A DNA stretch of 64,000 nt from Burkholderiales bacterium (GCA_022841915.1 JALHQN010000023.1:1-64000); one strand, 5' to 3'; shown: positions 35,931 to 46,535, numbered from the stretch's first letter. Translations and numbers: made by a program. The notes: generated from the letters alone by a model not told the origin.

Positions 35931-36530
35931 CTAGGCGCGCTCGACTCGATAGACGGCCAGTTCTCCGAACAGGTTCGGCAACACGCTGATCTCGGCGCCA
36001 TTGGTCAGAACGACGCGCGCGCTGATCTTCACGTTTCGTTTGACACAGAAGCGCTCGAAGTCATCCAGGGTGCACAGATGCACGTTGGGCGTGTCGTACC
36101 ATTCGTAGGGAAGATTGGCCGAGACCGGCATGTTGCCGCGAGCAACGGCGAGACGATTGCGCCAATGGCCGAAGTTCGGAAAAGTGACGATCGCCTGGCG
36201 CCCGACGCGCAGCATCTCGTCGACGATGTCCTCGGTATGCCGCATCGCTTGCAGCGTCTGCGACAAGATCACGAAATCGAACGAGGCGTCCTCGATTTCG
36301 GACAATCCGGTTTCCAGGTCATCCTGGATCACGTTCACCCCGTTGCGAACACATGCCACGATGTTCGTCGGACTGATCTCCACGCCGTAGCCGTGCACAC
36401 GACGGGTCTCGCGCAGGTACTGAAGCAGCGAGCCGTCGCCGCAACCCAGATCGAGCACGCGTGAACGCTCGGTGATCCAACGCGCGATGACCTTGAAATC
36501 GGACCGTGCATGCAGCGAGGTTGCGTTCAT
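35931..36530 (-). CDS. metW: Methionine biosynthesis protein MetW
   Basis: A 199-aa class I methyltransferase-fold protein with motif [17 protein letters not shown] and the family stretch [21 protein letters not shown]. MetW always pairs with MetX in many proteobacteria and activates or supports homoserine acylation. Its ATG overlaps the metX stop (ATGA at 36527-36530), showing coupled translation. Regulation follows the SAM-II riboswitch upstream of metX. Confidence 0.93.
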   Translation of the reverse strand: MNATSLHARSDFKVIARWITERSRVLDLGCGDGSLLQYLRETRRVHGYGVEISPTNIVACVRNGVNVIQDDLETGLSEIEDASFDFVILSQTLQAMRHTEDIVDEMLRVGRQAIVTFPNFGHWRNRLAVARGNMPVSANLPYEWYDTPNVHLCTLDDFERFCVKRNVKISARVVLTNGAEISVLPNLFGELAVYRVERA

Positions 36531-37693
36531 CGCTTGCTTCCGTGTTCGATTTCCCGCGCCAGACGCAGGAAGTATGCACCGACCAGTTCGTGGTAATGCG
36601 GGTCGTCGAGCAGGAAGGCGTCGTGCCCGTGCGGCGCGTCGATTTCCGCATACGTGACATCGCGGCGGTTGTCGAGCAGCGCCTTGACGATCTCCCGCGA
36701 GCGGGCAGGCGAGAATCGCCAGTCGGAGGTGAAGGACACGACCAGGAAACCCGCCTCCGCGTCCTTGAACGCGCGGCTCAGATCGCCGCCATGTTTCATC
36801 GCTGGGTCGAAGTAATCCAGCGCGCGGGTGATGCGCAGATACGTATTGGCATCGAAATATTCGGCGAACTTCTCGCCCTGATAGCGCAGATACGATTCGA
36901 CCTCGAAATCGACTTCGAAGTGGAAGCTGAAGTCGTCGGCGCGCAGCACTCGGCCGAATCGCTCCATCATCGCGTCGTCCGAAAGATAGGTGATGTGGCC
37001 GATCATGCGCGCAATGCGCAGCCCCCGCCGCGGCAGCGTGCCATGCTCGTGGTAGTTGCCGCCGTGGAAATCGGGGTCGGTCATGATGGCTTGCCGCGCC
37101 ACTTCGTTGAAGGCGATGTTCTGGGTCGAAAGCTTAGGGGCGCCCGCAATCACGATCGCATGGGCAACCCGCTTGGGCTGATCGATGGTCCACTGCACGG
37201 CCTGCATTGCGCCGAGGCTGCCGCCCATCACGGCGCAGAATCGCTCGATGCCCAGAAGATCTGCCAACCTCGCTTGTGCCGCAACCCAGTCTTCCACCGT
37301 CACGATCGGAAAGCTGGCGCCATAGGGCTTGCCGGTCGCGGGATCGGTCGACGTGGGGCCGGTCGTGCCATGGCATCCGCCGATGTTGTTCACGCCGATG
37401 ACGTAGAAGCGATTGGTGTCGACCGATTTCCCCGGGCCCACCATGTTGTCCCACCAGCCGATGTTCTTCGGATCGTCGGCGTACCAGCCGGCGACGTGAT
37501 GCGAGGCGTTCAGCGCATGGCAGATGAGTACGGCGTTGCTCTTGTCTGCGTTCAGTTCGCCATAGGTTTCGTACATCAACTGATAGTCGCGCAGGACCGC
37601 ACCGCTGCGCAGCTGCAGCGGTGTCGTGAATTGCGCGACTTTCGGCGCGACCGGACCCACGGAGTCCGCTTGAATCGGCAGCTCGATCTTCAC
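36527..37693 (-). CDS. metX: Homoserine O-acyltransferase MetX
   Basis: A 388-aa alpha/beta-hydrolase that acylates homoserine, first committed step of methionine synthesis. Nucleophile Ser in [12 protein letters not shown], acid Asp later, and His in [28 protein letters not shown] and [12 protein letters not shown] are family segments. Acetyl versus succinyl specificity cannot be set from sequence alone; many MetX from proteobacteria with MetW use succinyl-CoA. ATG 37693 follows a leader with a SAM-II riboswitch and a terminator. Confidence 0.94.
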   Translation of the reverse strand: MKIELPIQADSVGPVAPKVAQFTTPLQLRSGAVLRDYQLMYETYGELNADKSNAVLICHALNASHHVAGWYADDPKNIGWWDNMVGPGKSVDTNRFYVIGVNNIGGCHGTTGPTSTDPATGKPYGASFPIVTVEDWVAAQARLADLLGIERFCAVMGGSLGAMQAVQWTIDQPKRVAHAIVIAGAPKLSTQNIAFNEVARQAIMTDPDFHGGNYHEHGTLPRRGLRIARMIGHITYLSDDAMMERFGRVLRADDFSFHFEVDFEVESYLRYQGEKFAEYFDANTYLRITRALDYFDPAMKHGGDLSRAFKDAEAGFLVVSFTSDWRFSPARSREIVKALLDNRRDVTYAEIDAPHGHDAFLLDDPHYHELVGAYFLRLAREIEHGSKR

Positions 37694-37714
37694 AAGCTTG
37701 TCGTCTCTCCATAA

Positions 37715-37747
37715 GAAAAAACCCAGCCGACTATCGCGGGCTGGGTT
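37715..37747 (-). terminator. Attenuator-type intrinsic terminator in the metX leader
   Basis: On the minus strand AACCCAGCC (37747-37739) pairs perfectly with GGCTGGGTT (37728-37720) across a 10-base loop, followed by a T run. It lies between the riboswitch and the metX ATG, 22 bases before the start, so reading through it is required for expression. Confidence 0.8.
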
Positions 37748-37748
37748 G

Positions 37749-37803
37749 CCTTCGGTTTAGCCGGATTTATAAGGCGCCCGCAAGCTGAATCAAAATCGGC
37801 GCC
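37749..37803 (-). promoter_or_regulatory. SAM-II riboswitch upstream of metX
   Basis: Minus-strand leader with the SAM-II layout: GGCGCC then GATTTTG, a loop, TTGCGGGCGCC closing the stem, then TTATAAAT and GGCTAAACCGAAGG for the pseudoknot. It keeps the family's conserved GAUUU, UUGC, AUAAAU and GCUAAA blocks in order. It is placed before metX, the classic SAM-II target. It lies a few bases upstream of the terminator, so SAM binding probably promotes termination. Confidence 0.82.
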
Positions 37804-37948
37804 GTACTACGCTTGGCAGCGGAAGGTACTCCGCACCCGTGAGGCTGTCAATGATGCCGGCACGCAGGCGCCTCGGTGGTGCCCGGCGCCGCGGTTGCAA
37901 GCCGATCAGGCAGTGGCAGCAATGGCACAGGCGCATGCTCGCGAGGCG

Positions 37949-39679
37949 TCAGTCCGCATTGAGGCGCTCGAGCATCGACTGCATTCTCTCCGGATCGGCA
38001 ATGCGCAGCATGCGACGCGCCAGCAACCGCACGCTCGAGAGATTGGTACGCAGCACTTCCTGCTTCACCGCCAGCAATTGGCCTGGGTGCATGGAGAACT
38101 GCCGCAAGCCCAAGCCCAGCAGCAGCCGTGTGAGATGGACGTCGCCTGCCATTTCGCCGCAAAGCGCGACAGGCGTATTGGTGCGGTTTGCGCTGGAGAT
38201 GACCAAGGCGATGAGGTGCAGAATGGCCGGGTGCAAGGGATCGTACAGATGCGCCACGGAGTCGTCGGTACGATCGATCGCAAGCGTGTACTGGATGAGG
38301 TCGTTCGTGCCGATCGAGAGGAAGTCGAGCTTGCGCCTGAACATGCGCAATGCGAGCGCAGCGGCCGGCACCTCGATCATGCCGCCGATGGGGATCTGCG
38401 GGTCGAAAGGAATGCCCTTGGCCCGCAGCGATTGTTTCGCGAGCTCAATCTGATGCAGGGTCTGATCCACCTCGTTGACACCGGAGATCATCGGGATCAG
38501 CAGGCGCGTATTGCCGTAGTGCGACGCGCGCAGTATCGCGCGCAGCTGGATCTGGAAACGCCGGGGCTCGGTCAGGCACAGGCGGATCGCCCGCAATCCG
38601 AGAGCGGGATTCTGCAATGCGGATCGGTCGGCACCATCGATGTTCTTGTCGCTCCCGAGGTCGTAGGTTCGAATCGTCACGGGCAGCCCGTGCATGGATT
38701 CCACCACCTGGCGATAGGCTTCGAACTGTTCTTCCTCGTTGGGCAGGGTGTCGCGGTTCATGAACAGGAACTCGGTGCGAAACAGCCCTATCCCCGAGGC
38801 GCCGTTCTCTTCGGCCTCCGCAACGTCGTCCGGCAGCTCGATGTTTGCATGCAGTTCTACGCCGGTGCCATCGAGCGTCATGGCGCGCGTCGTACGCAGG
38901 CGACGCAGCTTCTTGCGATCGATCTCGTTCTGATGCTGGCGCAGCCGATAATCCGCCAGGACCTGGGGGTCGGGGTCGACGATGACCACACCTTGCGTGC
39001 CGTCGACGATCAAGGTGTCGTTCTCGTAGATCAGGCTGCGCGCGTAATGCAGCGAGGCCACTGAAGGCAGGTTCAGGCTGCGCGCCACTACCGCCGTGTG
39101 CGAAGTCGTGCCGCCGAGTTCGGTGAGAAAGCTCGCGAACTGATGCTGCTTGAACTGCAGAACGTCGGCCGGGGAGAGATCGTGCGCCACGAGAATCTTG
39201 CTCTGGCCCGTGTCCACGATGTCGGGGACATAGCGGGGCTGGCCGCCGAGCGCATGCATCAGCCGCTCGACCACCTGGAAGACGTCCGCCCGGCGTTCAC
39301 GCAGGTACGCGTCCTCGATGGCGTCGAACTGGGCGAGCAGTTCATCGGATTGAAGCTTCAGCGCCCACTCCGCGTTGCATTGCTCGCGCTCGATGATCTC
39401 GCGGGGCACTTTCGACAAGGTCGAGTCGTTGAGGATCATCATGTGTACATCGATGAAGGCCTCGAACTCCGGCGGCGAATTGCTCGGGATGTTGTCGCGC
39501 AGCGTCTTGAATTCGGAGCGGGTCTTGTCGACGGCTGCATCGAAGCGGCCAAGCTCCTCTGCGATCTGGGCGCGAGGCAGCAGGTAGTGCCCGGCCTCCA
39601 GACGCGTGTGCGAATGCAGCAGCGCTTGGCCGATGGCAATGCCCCCGCAAATGCCGGTGCCGTGTATGGTGAAACTCAT
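37949..39679 (-). CDS. ptsI: Phosphoenolpyruvate-protein phosphotransferase (EI)
   Basis: A 576-aa Enzyme I that takes phosphate from PEP and passes it to HPr. Phospho-His lies in GGTTSHTAVVARSLNLPSV; the PEP-binding barrel has GIGLFRTEFLFM and SIGTNDLIQYTLAIDR. Start 39679 (MSFTIHGTGICGGIAIGQA, with GGGAGGCGC before it) fits; an in-frame start at 39769 adds 30 unrelated residues. A 302-base gap separates it from ptsH. Confidence 0.95.
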   Translation of the reverse strand: MSFTIHGTGICGGIAIGQALLHSHTRLEAGHYLLPRAQIAEELGRFDAAVDKTRSEFKTLRDNIPSNSPPEFEAFIDVHMMILNDSTLSKVPREIIEREQCNAEWALKLQSDELLAQFDAIEDAYLRERRADVFQVVERLMHALGGQPRYVPDIVDTGQSKILVAHDLSPADVLQFKQHQFASFLTELGGTTSHTAVVARSLNLPSVASLHYARSLIYENDTLIVDGTQGVVIVDPDPQVLADYRLRQHQNEIDRKKLRRLRTTRAMTLDGTGVELHANIELPDDVAEAEENGASGIGLFRTEFLFMNRDTLPNEEEQFEAYRQVVESMHGLPVTIRTYDLGSDKNIDGADRSALQNPALGLRAIRLCLTEPRRFQIQLRAILRASHYGNTRLLIPMISGVNEVDQTLHQIELAKQSLRAKGIPFDPQIPIGGMIEVPAAALALRMFRRKLDFLSIGTNDLIQYTLAIDRTDDSVAHLYDPLHPAILHLIALVISSANRTNTPVALCGEMAGDVHLTRLLLGLGLRQFSMHPGQLLAVKQEVLRTNLSSVRLLARRMLRIADPERMQSMLERLNAD

Positions 39680-39981
39680 GCTGCGCCTCCCGGCCGCTTC
39701 GCGGCGGGTGCCGGGGACTGCGCCGTGGATGCGTGTCGTGCCATGATTGAAACTCGGAACTGTCGACAATGGCCGATCATGTCACAGTCGGTGACGGTTC
39801 GGGCACGGTGCGTGAGGCCGATTCCCGCCAAGTTTACTCCGGGCCGCTGCGATCACGCCTGTTGCGCGGGAGGCTTCGATGCGCGAAATGGGGTGCCCGG
39901 ATCTTATGGGCGCTGCGGGCGACTGTCGGACCTCAAATTACCGCGCGAGGCACGTCGCTCGGGGGGCGCCGGAGGTTGTGA
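39680..39981. other. Gap between ptsH and ptsI
   Basis: No gene, RNA or clear repeat is seen in these 302 bases. A separate ptsI promoter is possible. The gap is unusual, since ptsH and ptsI are often nearly contiguous. Confidence 0.5.
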
Positions 39982-40251
39982 TCAGTCAGGCTCGCCGAAG
40001 CGCTCGGCGACGAGTTTGCACAAGGCGGCCATGGCTTCGGCTTCGTCTTTCCCTTCGATCTCCAGCACCACCGTGCTTCCCCGCGCGGCGGCGAGCATCA
40101 TCACACCCATGATGCTCTTCGCGTTGACGCGCTTGCCGTTGCGAGAGATCCAGATCTCGGCGGCGAACTGACTGGCGGTTTGCGTCAACTTCACCGAAGC
40201 CCGGGCATGCAGGCCGAGCCGGTTGACGATTTCAAGTTCCTGTTGCAGCAC
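39982..40251 (-). CDS. ptsH: HPr phosphocarrier protein
   Basis: An 89-aa HPr with phospho-His15 in NRLGLHARASVKL and the Ser46 region KSIMGVMMLAA. It relays phosphate from EI to the EIIA next door. Its start overlaps the EIIA gene by 20 bases, so translation is coupled. Confidence 0.96.
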   Translation of the reverse strand: MLQQELEIVNRLGLHARASVKLTQTASQFAAEIWISRNGKRVNAKSIMGVMMLAAARGSTVVLEIEGKDEAEAMAALCKLVAERFGEPD

Positions 40252-40648
40252 TCGTATGCTCCGGCGCCGGCATGTGGACCACGCCTTCCTTGCCGCCGGA
40301 GAGCGCTTTCTGCACTACGGTGGCCAAGGCTTCACTGCGGTAAGTCAGTGCTCGTATCAACATAGGTAGATTGACTCCGGACGCGCCCTCGACCTTGCCG
40401 GGGATCAGCAGTCGCGAGGCGATGTTGCTGGGAGTGCCGCCGAAGATGTCGGTGAGAACCAGCACGCCTTGGCCGGAATCCAGATTGCGCATGAGGCGTA
40501 TGGCCTGCGGGAGGATGAGCTGAGGGTCGTCCTGCGGCGTAATGCCGATCTGGGCGAGTTGCCGCGGGCGACTGCCAAGAATGTGGCTGGCGCAGTGCAG
40601 GAGGCTTTCGCCGAGCGTGCCATGAGCGATGATGAGAATGCCGATCAT
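40232..40648 (-). CDS. PTS EIIA, mannose/fructose family
   Basis: A 138-aa EIIA-Man-type protein (142 aa from ATG 40660). Phospho-His is in IGILIIAHGTLGESLL; VLTDIFGGTPSNIA follows. No EIIB or EIIC gene is nearby, so it is probably a regulatory PTS branch rather than a sugar importer, as in other Burkholderiales. Neither ATG has a clear ribosome-binding site; the MIGILIIAHG start is preferred as the family start. Confidence 0.9.
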   Translation of the reverse strand: MIGILIIAHGTLGESLLHCASHILGSRPRQLAQIGITPQDDPQLILPQAIRLMRNLDSGQGVLVLTDIFGGTPSNIASRLLIPGKVEGASGVNLPMLIRALTYRSEALATVVQKALSGGKEGVVHMPAPEHTSAATGT

Positions 40649-40761
40649 AGGGGGTCGCATCGATGCGGCCGTATTATGCTATTGCAACGCACAAAACCGC
40701 AAACGGCGTGCAGGGGGCCGGGGGCGCAGGTGACGGCCCGGCTCGAAAGTCGAGACTTCGG

Positions 40762-41703
40762 TCACGTCACTTGGCGCTCCAGCGCATCGATCATCATCCC
40801 GGCGACGTTGAAGCCCGTCTGCTCGGTGATCTCCTGAAAGCATGTCGGGCTCGTGACGTTCACTTCGGTGAGATAGTCGCCGATGACGTCGAGGCCGACG
40901 AGCAGGAGCCCCTCGGCCGCCAGGATCGGCCCGAGCGTGGTCGCGATTTCCTCGTCGCGCGCCGACAGCGGACGTGCGACACCCCGTCCGCCTGCGGCCA
41001 GGTTACCCCGTGTTTCTCCCTGTTTCGGGATTCGGGCCAGACTGTAGGGCACCGGTTTGCCGTCGATGATGAGCACGCGCTTGTCGCCGTGGACGATTTC
41101 GGGGATGTACCGCTGCGCCATGATCGTGCGCCTGCCATAGTGCGTCAGGGTCTCGATGACAACGCCGATGTTGTGATCGTTGGTGTGCAGCCGGAAGATG
41201 GAGGTTCCTCCCATGCCGTCGAGGGGCTTGAGGATGATGTCGCCGTGCTCGGCGAGAAACTCCCGGATCAGCGATTCATGGCGCGTGACGATGGTCGGCG
41301 CGGTGAACTGCGGGAAGCGCGCAATGGCCATCTTCTCGTTGTTGTCGCGGATGGCTCGCGGATGGTTGAAAACGCGCGCGCCCTTGCGCTGCCCCAGTTC
41401 GAGCAGGTACGTGCTATAGACGTACTCCATGTCGAAGGGCGGATCTTTGCGCATGACGACCGCATCAAATTCGGCGAGCTTCGACTCGACAGGTTTGCCC
41501 GCTCGATACCAGTCATCGGGATTGCCCGTCAGTTCGAGCTCGTTGCCGATTGCGATCACATCGCCGCCGCGCCAAAGCAGATCCTCCTGCATGATGGAGA
41601 AGATGCGATGCCCGCGCGCAACAGCCTCGCGCATCATGGCAAACGACGAATCCTTGTATGTCTTGATCGAATCGAGCGGATCGAGAACGAATGCGATTTT
41701 CAT
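40762..41703 (-). CDS. gshB: Glutathione synthetase
   Basis: A 313-aa ATP-grasp ligase joining gamma-glutamylcysteine and glycine. Start MKIAFVLDPLDSIKTYKDSS is diagnostic; RDNNEKMAIARFPQ and ILKPLDGMGGTSIF are the ATP-binding parts and NVTSPTCFQEITEQTG ends it. Start 41703 rather than an in-frame 41733 by family start. It follows gshA by 64 bases, completing the pathway. Confidence 0.95.
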   Translation of the reverse strand: MKIAFVLDPLDSIKTYKDSSFAMMREAVARGHRIFSIMQEDLLWRGGDVIAIGNELELTGNPDDWYRAGKPVESKLAEFDAVVMRKDPPFDMEYVYSTYLLELGQRKGARVFNHPRAIRDNNEKMAIARFPQFTAPTIVTRHESLIREFLAEHGDIILKPLDGMGGTSIFRLHTNDHNIGVVIETLTHYGRRTIMAQRYIPEIVHGDKRVLIIDGKPVPYSLARIPKQGETRGNLAAGGRGVARPLSARDEEIATTLGPILAAEGLLLVGLDVIGDYLTEVNVTSPTCFQEITEQTGFNVAGMMIDALERQVT

Positions 41704-41767
41704 GAGGGCGAATCCGCGCAACGAGCAGGTCAATGGGATGTGGGCGAAGACGGGCCTTGTGTCGGCA

Positions 41768-43087
41768 TCAGGCCGTGCCGGTTGCCTGGGGCGTGTCGGT
41801 CAACGCGTCGTCGACGCCGGCTCGTGTTTCTTCGAGCTCCAGTGCGGCTGCCACCAAGGCGAGCCGAGCGACCACGCCATAAGCATAGAAGCGGTTCGGA
41901 GGGCAGTCCGGTGCGCCTTTGAGATCCGGCAGACAGGGGCTTTCGAAGGCCAGCGGCACGAACTGCATCCCGGGCGCATTGAGGTTCTCGTCCTTGCCGC
42001 GCTCGGTGTGCACGCGATAGAACCCGCCCACGACGAATCGGTCGATCATGTACACGACCGGCTCGGCGACGGCGTCGTTGACCGTTTCGAACGTGTGCAC
42101 ACCTTCTTGCACCAGCACCTCGTGGACTTCCAATCCTTCCTTGACGACCGCCATCTTGTTGCGCTGCTTGCGGTTGAGGTCCCGGACTTCAGAGGCGTCC
42201 TTGACACTCATGATGCCCATGCCGTACGTGCCCGCATCGGCTTTCACGATGACGAAGGGCTGTTCCTCGATGCCGTACTCCTTGTACTTCTCCCTTACGT
42301 CGCGCAGTATTTCGTCGACGTAGCCTTCGAGGCATTCTTCCCCCTGGCGACCCCGGAAGTCGATCTTGCCGCAGGTTTCGAAGTACGGATTGAAGAGCCA
42401 GGGGTCGATGCCGAGCAGATCGGCAAACTCGCGCGCGACGCGGTCGTACGCGGCGAAATGATTCGATTTGCGCCGGGCATACCAGCCCGCATGCAGGGGC
42501 GGCAGGATCGTCTGCTCGACATTCTGCAGCACGGCGGGCACGCCGGCGGACAAGTCGTTGTTCAACAGCACGACGCAAGGATCGAATCCCTCCACCGATA
42601 CTCGATTGCCTGAGCGGCGCAGGGGCTCGAGCATGAGCGACGAGCCGTTCGGCAGTTCGATATTCATGGGTGCGGTGAGGTCCGGCAGCAGGCTGCCGAT
42701 GCGCACGTTCATTCCCGCCTGGCGCAGTATGCTGCTCAGGGCAGCGACGTTCTGCAGGTAGAAGGTATTGCGCGTATGGTTCTCTGGGATGAGCAGGATG
42801 CCGCGCGCATCCGGACACACCTTGTCGACCGCAGACATGGCGGCCTGCACCGCGAGCGGCGTGAAATCCGCGCTCAAGTTGTTGAAGCCGCCGGGAAACA
42901 GATTGGTATCTACCGGTGCGAGCTTGAATCCGGCGTTGCGCAGATCCACGGAACAATAGAAGGGCACGCTGTGCTCTTGCCATTTGGATCGCAGCCAGTG
43001 TTCGATCGCTGGCTGAGCTGCAAGCACCCGGCGCTCGAGATCCAGCAAAGGACCTTTGAGCGCCGTGACGAGGTGAGGGACTTTCAT
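41768..43087 (-). CDS. gshA: Glutamate-cysteine ligase, betaproteobacterial type
   Basis: A 439-aa ligase of the GshA family (Pfam GshA) found mainly in beta- and some other proteobacteria, distinct from the enterobacterial enzyme. Features include VDLRNAGFKLAPVDTNLFPG, GGFNNLSADF and VKADAGTYGMGIMSVKDAS. Start 43087 (MKVPHLVTALKGPLLDLERR) is chosen by family start; the frame runs open to 43180. It makes gamma-glutamylcysteine in the cytoplasm. Confidence 0.93.
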   Translation of the reverse strand: MKVPHLVTALKGPLLDLERRVLAAQPAIEHWLRSKWQEHSVPFYCSVDLRNAGFKLAPVDTNLFPGGFNNLSADFTPLAVQAAMSAVDKVCPDARGILLIPENHTRNTFYLQNVAALSSILRQAGMNVRIGSLLPDLTAPMNIELPNGSSLMLEPLRRSGNRVSVEGFDPCVVLLNNDLSAGVPAVLQNVEQTILPPLHAGWYARRKSNHFAAYDRVAREFADLLGIDPWLFNPYFETCGKIDFRGRQGEECLEGYVDEILRDVREKYKEYGIEEQPFVIVKADAGTYGMGIMSVKDASEVRDLNRKQRNKMAVVKEGLEVHEVLVQEGVHTFETVNDAVAEPVVYMIDRFVVGGFYRVHTERGKDENLNAPGMQFVPLAFESPCLPDLKGAPDCPPNRFYAYGVVARLALVAAALELEETRAGVDDALTDTPQATGTA

Positions 43088-43215
43088 CACTGCGGCTCCG
43101 ATGTCTGCGACGCAGTGCAAGGGGACTTCGCGCGTCGCCGATGTGTGGCGTGACCCGGCAGTTACGCCGGAGCGGGGCATTGTAGCCCATGCTGCGCAGG
43201 CTGGTCGGCCGAAAA

Positions 43216-43243
43216 GAAAACGGGCGCCGAAGCGCCCGTTTTC
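43216..43243. terminator. Bidirectional intrinsic terminator after amtB
   Basis: AAAACGGGCG (43217-43226) pairs with CGCCCGTTTT (43233-43242) around a 6-base loop; flanking A and T runs suit both strands. It lies just after the amtB stop and upstream of gshA. Confidence 0.8.
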
Positions 43244-43262
43244 CTGGCTGCGTATTCGCCGA

Positions 43263-44768
43263 TTAGGCGTGATAAGCGCGCTCGCCGTGCTCGGTGGTAT
43301 CGAGGCCTTCGCGTTCCTGTTCTTCCGGTACGCGCAGCCCGACGATGGCGTCCACGATCTTGAAGGCGATGAAAGAGACCACCGCCGACCAGACGACCGC
43401 AGTGGCTACCGCCCAGAGCTGAGATGCCACTTGAGTGCCGATTGCCACATCCACGAACTCATTGGCGACGTAGTCGGGGATGCCGGTGCCGCCGAGGCCC
43501 TTGCTGACAAAGATGCCCGTAAGGATGGCGCCGATAATCCCGCCCACGCAGTGCACGCCGAAGACGTCGAGTGCGTCGTCTGCCCCGAGCATCCGCTTGA
43601 GGCCGTTGACCGCCCAGAGACAGATCGCGCCGGAGAGCAGGCCGATGATGATGGCGCCCATCGGGCCTACCCAGCCGCACGCCGGCGTGATGGCCACCAA
43701 GCCGGCGATGGCACCCGAAGCTGCACCCAGCATGGAAGGCTTGCCCTTGAACAGCCACTCGAACAGTATCCAGCTCAGGGTCGAGGCGGCAGTGGCCACG
43801 AATGTGTTGGCGAAGGCCAGGGCAGCGGTTCCGGATGCTTCCAGGTTGGAGCCGACGTTGAAGCCGAACCAGCCTACCCACAGCAGGGATGCGCCGACCA
43901 TGGTAAGGGTCAGGCTATGCGGTGTCATTGCTTCCTTGCCGTATCCGAGACGCTTGCCAACCATGTAGGCGCCCACCAATCCGGCCACCCCAGCGTTGAT
44001 GTGCACCACGGTGCCGCCAGCGAAATCGAGCGCGCCCTTGGCCCAAAGGAAGCCGGCGTTCTCCGTCACCACAGCGAGCGACGCTGCGTCGGTGATGGCG
44101 TCGGGGCCATCCCAGTACCAGACCATATGAGCAAGCGGCAGGTAGGAGAAGGTGAACCAGATCACCATGAAGAGGAGCACGGCGCTGAATTTCATGCGTT
44201 CAGCGAAAGCGCCGACGATCAGGCAGGGGGTAATCGCAGCAAACGTGCACTGGAAGGCGATGAACGCCAACTCGGGGATGACTACGCCCTTGCTGAAGGT
44301 CGCTGCCAAAGAAGCATCCGTGACACCGCTCAAAAACAGCTTGTCGAAGCCGCCGAAGAACGCGTTGCCTGCCGTGAATGCCACGCTGTAGCCGTAGATG
44401 AACCACAGGACGGTCATCAGCGAGAAACAGGTGAACACCTGCATAAGGACGGAGAGCATGTTCTTGGAGCGGACCATGCCGCCGTAGAACAGCGCCAGCC
44501 CGGGAATGGCCATCATGATGACCAGAGCCGTGGCGGTCATCTGCCAGGCCGTATCGCCCTTGTTGGGGGTCGGTGCGGGCGCCGTCGCGGCAGGTGCCGC
44601 CGCCGTGGAGGCGGCCGCACTCGCAGCGGGTGCTTCGGCAGGCGCGGCGACCGGAGCCGGAGCCTCGCTTGCCGGTTTGGCCTCGGGTGCCGCCGTGTCC
44701 TGAGCGAACGTGGGTGCGGCCAGCCCGAAGGCGGTACAGAGTGTCAGCAGTGCAAGCAGACGTTTCAT
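43263..44768 (-). CDS. amtB: Ammonium transporter AmtB
   Basis: A 501-aa Amt/Rh channel with a signal peptide (MKRLLALLTLCTAFGLAAP), a long Ala/Pro-rich linker (about 25-75) common in betaproteobacterial AmtB, and eleven membrane helices (FWLWAKGALDFAGGTVVHINAG-type segment with the first part GALDFAGGTVVHINAGVAGL). Start 44768 has GAGGGAG six bases upstream; in-frame starts at 44774 and 44783 are less well placed. It begins 11 bases after glnK, whose product blocks it at high nitrogen. Confidence 0.94.
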   Translation of the reverse strand: MKRLLALLTLCTAFGLAAPTFAQDTAAPEAKPASEAPAPVAAPAEAPAASAAASTAAAPAATAPAPTPNKGDTAWQMTATALVIMMAIPGLALFYGGMVRSKNMLSVLMQVFTCFSLMTVLWFIYGYSVAFTAGNAFFGGFDKLFLSGVTDASLAATFSKGVVIPELAFIAFQCTFAAITPCLIVGAFAERMKFSAVLLFMVIWFTFSYLPLAHMVWYWDGPDAITDAASLAVVTENAGFLWAKGALDFAGGTVVHINAGVAGLVGAYMVGKRLGYGKEAMTPHSLTLTMVGASLLWVGWFGFNVGSNLEASGTAALAFANTFVATAASTLSWILFEWLFKGKPSMLGAASGAIAGLVAITPACGWVGPMGAIIIGLLSGAICLWAVNGLKRMLGADDALDVFGVHCVGGIIGAILTGIFVSKGLGGTGIPDYVANEFVDVAIGTQVASQLWAVATAVVWSAVVSFIAFKIVDAIVGLRVPEEQEREGLDTTEHGERAYHA

Positions 44769-44779
44769 TCTCATCTCCC

Positions 44780-45983
<1,204 letters not shown>

Positions 45984-46028
45984 TCCAAGGCCCTTTCGTG
46001 GTCGTGTATGAGGAACGCGAACGGTTGA

Positions 46029-46043
46029 GCATTTAATATGCCA
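46029..46043 (-). promoter_or_regulatory. Sigma-54 promoter of the porin-glnK-amtB operon
   Basis: On the minus strand TGGCATATTAAATGC has GG at -24 and GC at -12 with exact spacing and matches 8 of the 10 conserved positions. The start would lie near 46018, giving a leader of about 35 bases before ATG 45983. Confidence 0.65.
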
Positions 46044-46108
46044 GACGAGATAACCTATAAAAGACAATGGACTAACTCGATGCATCGGTCGCTGCTCTGT
46101 CATGGTGC

Positions 46109-46123
46109 GCACCAAAACGGTGC
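46109..46123 (-). promoter_or_regulatory. NtrC-like binding site 1
   Basis: GCACC-AAAAC-GGTGC, a perfect dyad matching the NtrC consensus, lies about 90-105 bases upstream of the predicted sigma-54 start, the usual enhancer distance. Confidence 0.6.
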
Positions 46124-46127
46124 TGTT

Positions 46128-46142
46128 GAGCCGATTTGGTGC
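46128..46142 (-). promoter_or_regulatory. NtrC-like binding site 2
   Basis: GAGCC-GATTT-GGTGC is an imperfect dyad 19 bases from site 1, about two helical turns, placing both on the same DNA face. Confidence 0.4.
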
Positions 46143-46268
46143 GTGATTGGGGCGTGGCTTTGCACCGGGATGGGGAGGAAAGCGACCTTCGGCCTAGGGC
46201 CGTTGGGCTATGCCAGGCGTGCGAAGGGCTTGCTACACTGCTCCTGAACTTTTCCGGAGGTGAGGCTG

Positions 46269-46511
46269 ATGGACAGAACCAGAATGGTGGACGAAATTGG
46301 GGATCGCTTGCGCCAAGTCTTCGAGGCGAGTCCCGCGAAGGATGTGGAGAAAAATGTCCGAGCCGTGCTGGCCAATGTGTTCAGCCGGCTCGACCTCGTG
46401 ACGCGTGAGGAATTCGACGTCCAGCGCGAAGTGTTGTTGCGCACGCGCGAGCGCCTGGCCGAACTCGAGCAAAAAATCGCGGTGATGGAGCGTCGAGACG
46501 CTAACGGCTGA
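46269..46511 (+). CDS. ubiK: Ubiquinone biosynthesis accessory factor UbiK (BMFP family)
   Basis: An 80-aa protein: an amphipathic N-terminal helix, [26 protein letters not shown]-type core (first part [18 protein letters not shown]) and a coiled-coil C terminus ([17 protein letters not shown]). UbiK assists the Ubi complex. ATG 46269 follows GGAGG by 8 bases; the in-frame GTG 46260 lies within that site. Confidence 0.9.
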   Translation: MDRTRMVDEIGDRLRQVFEASPAKDVEKNVRAVLANVFSRLDLVTREEFDVQREVLLRTRERLAELEQKIAVMERRDANG

Positions 46512-46535
46512 TCGATCGCAGTCGAGAGTTCTGCG

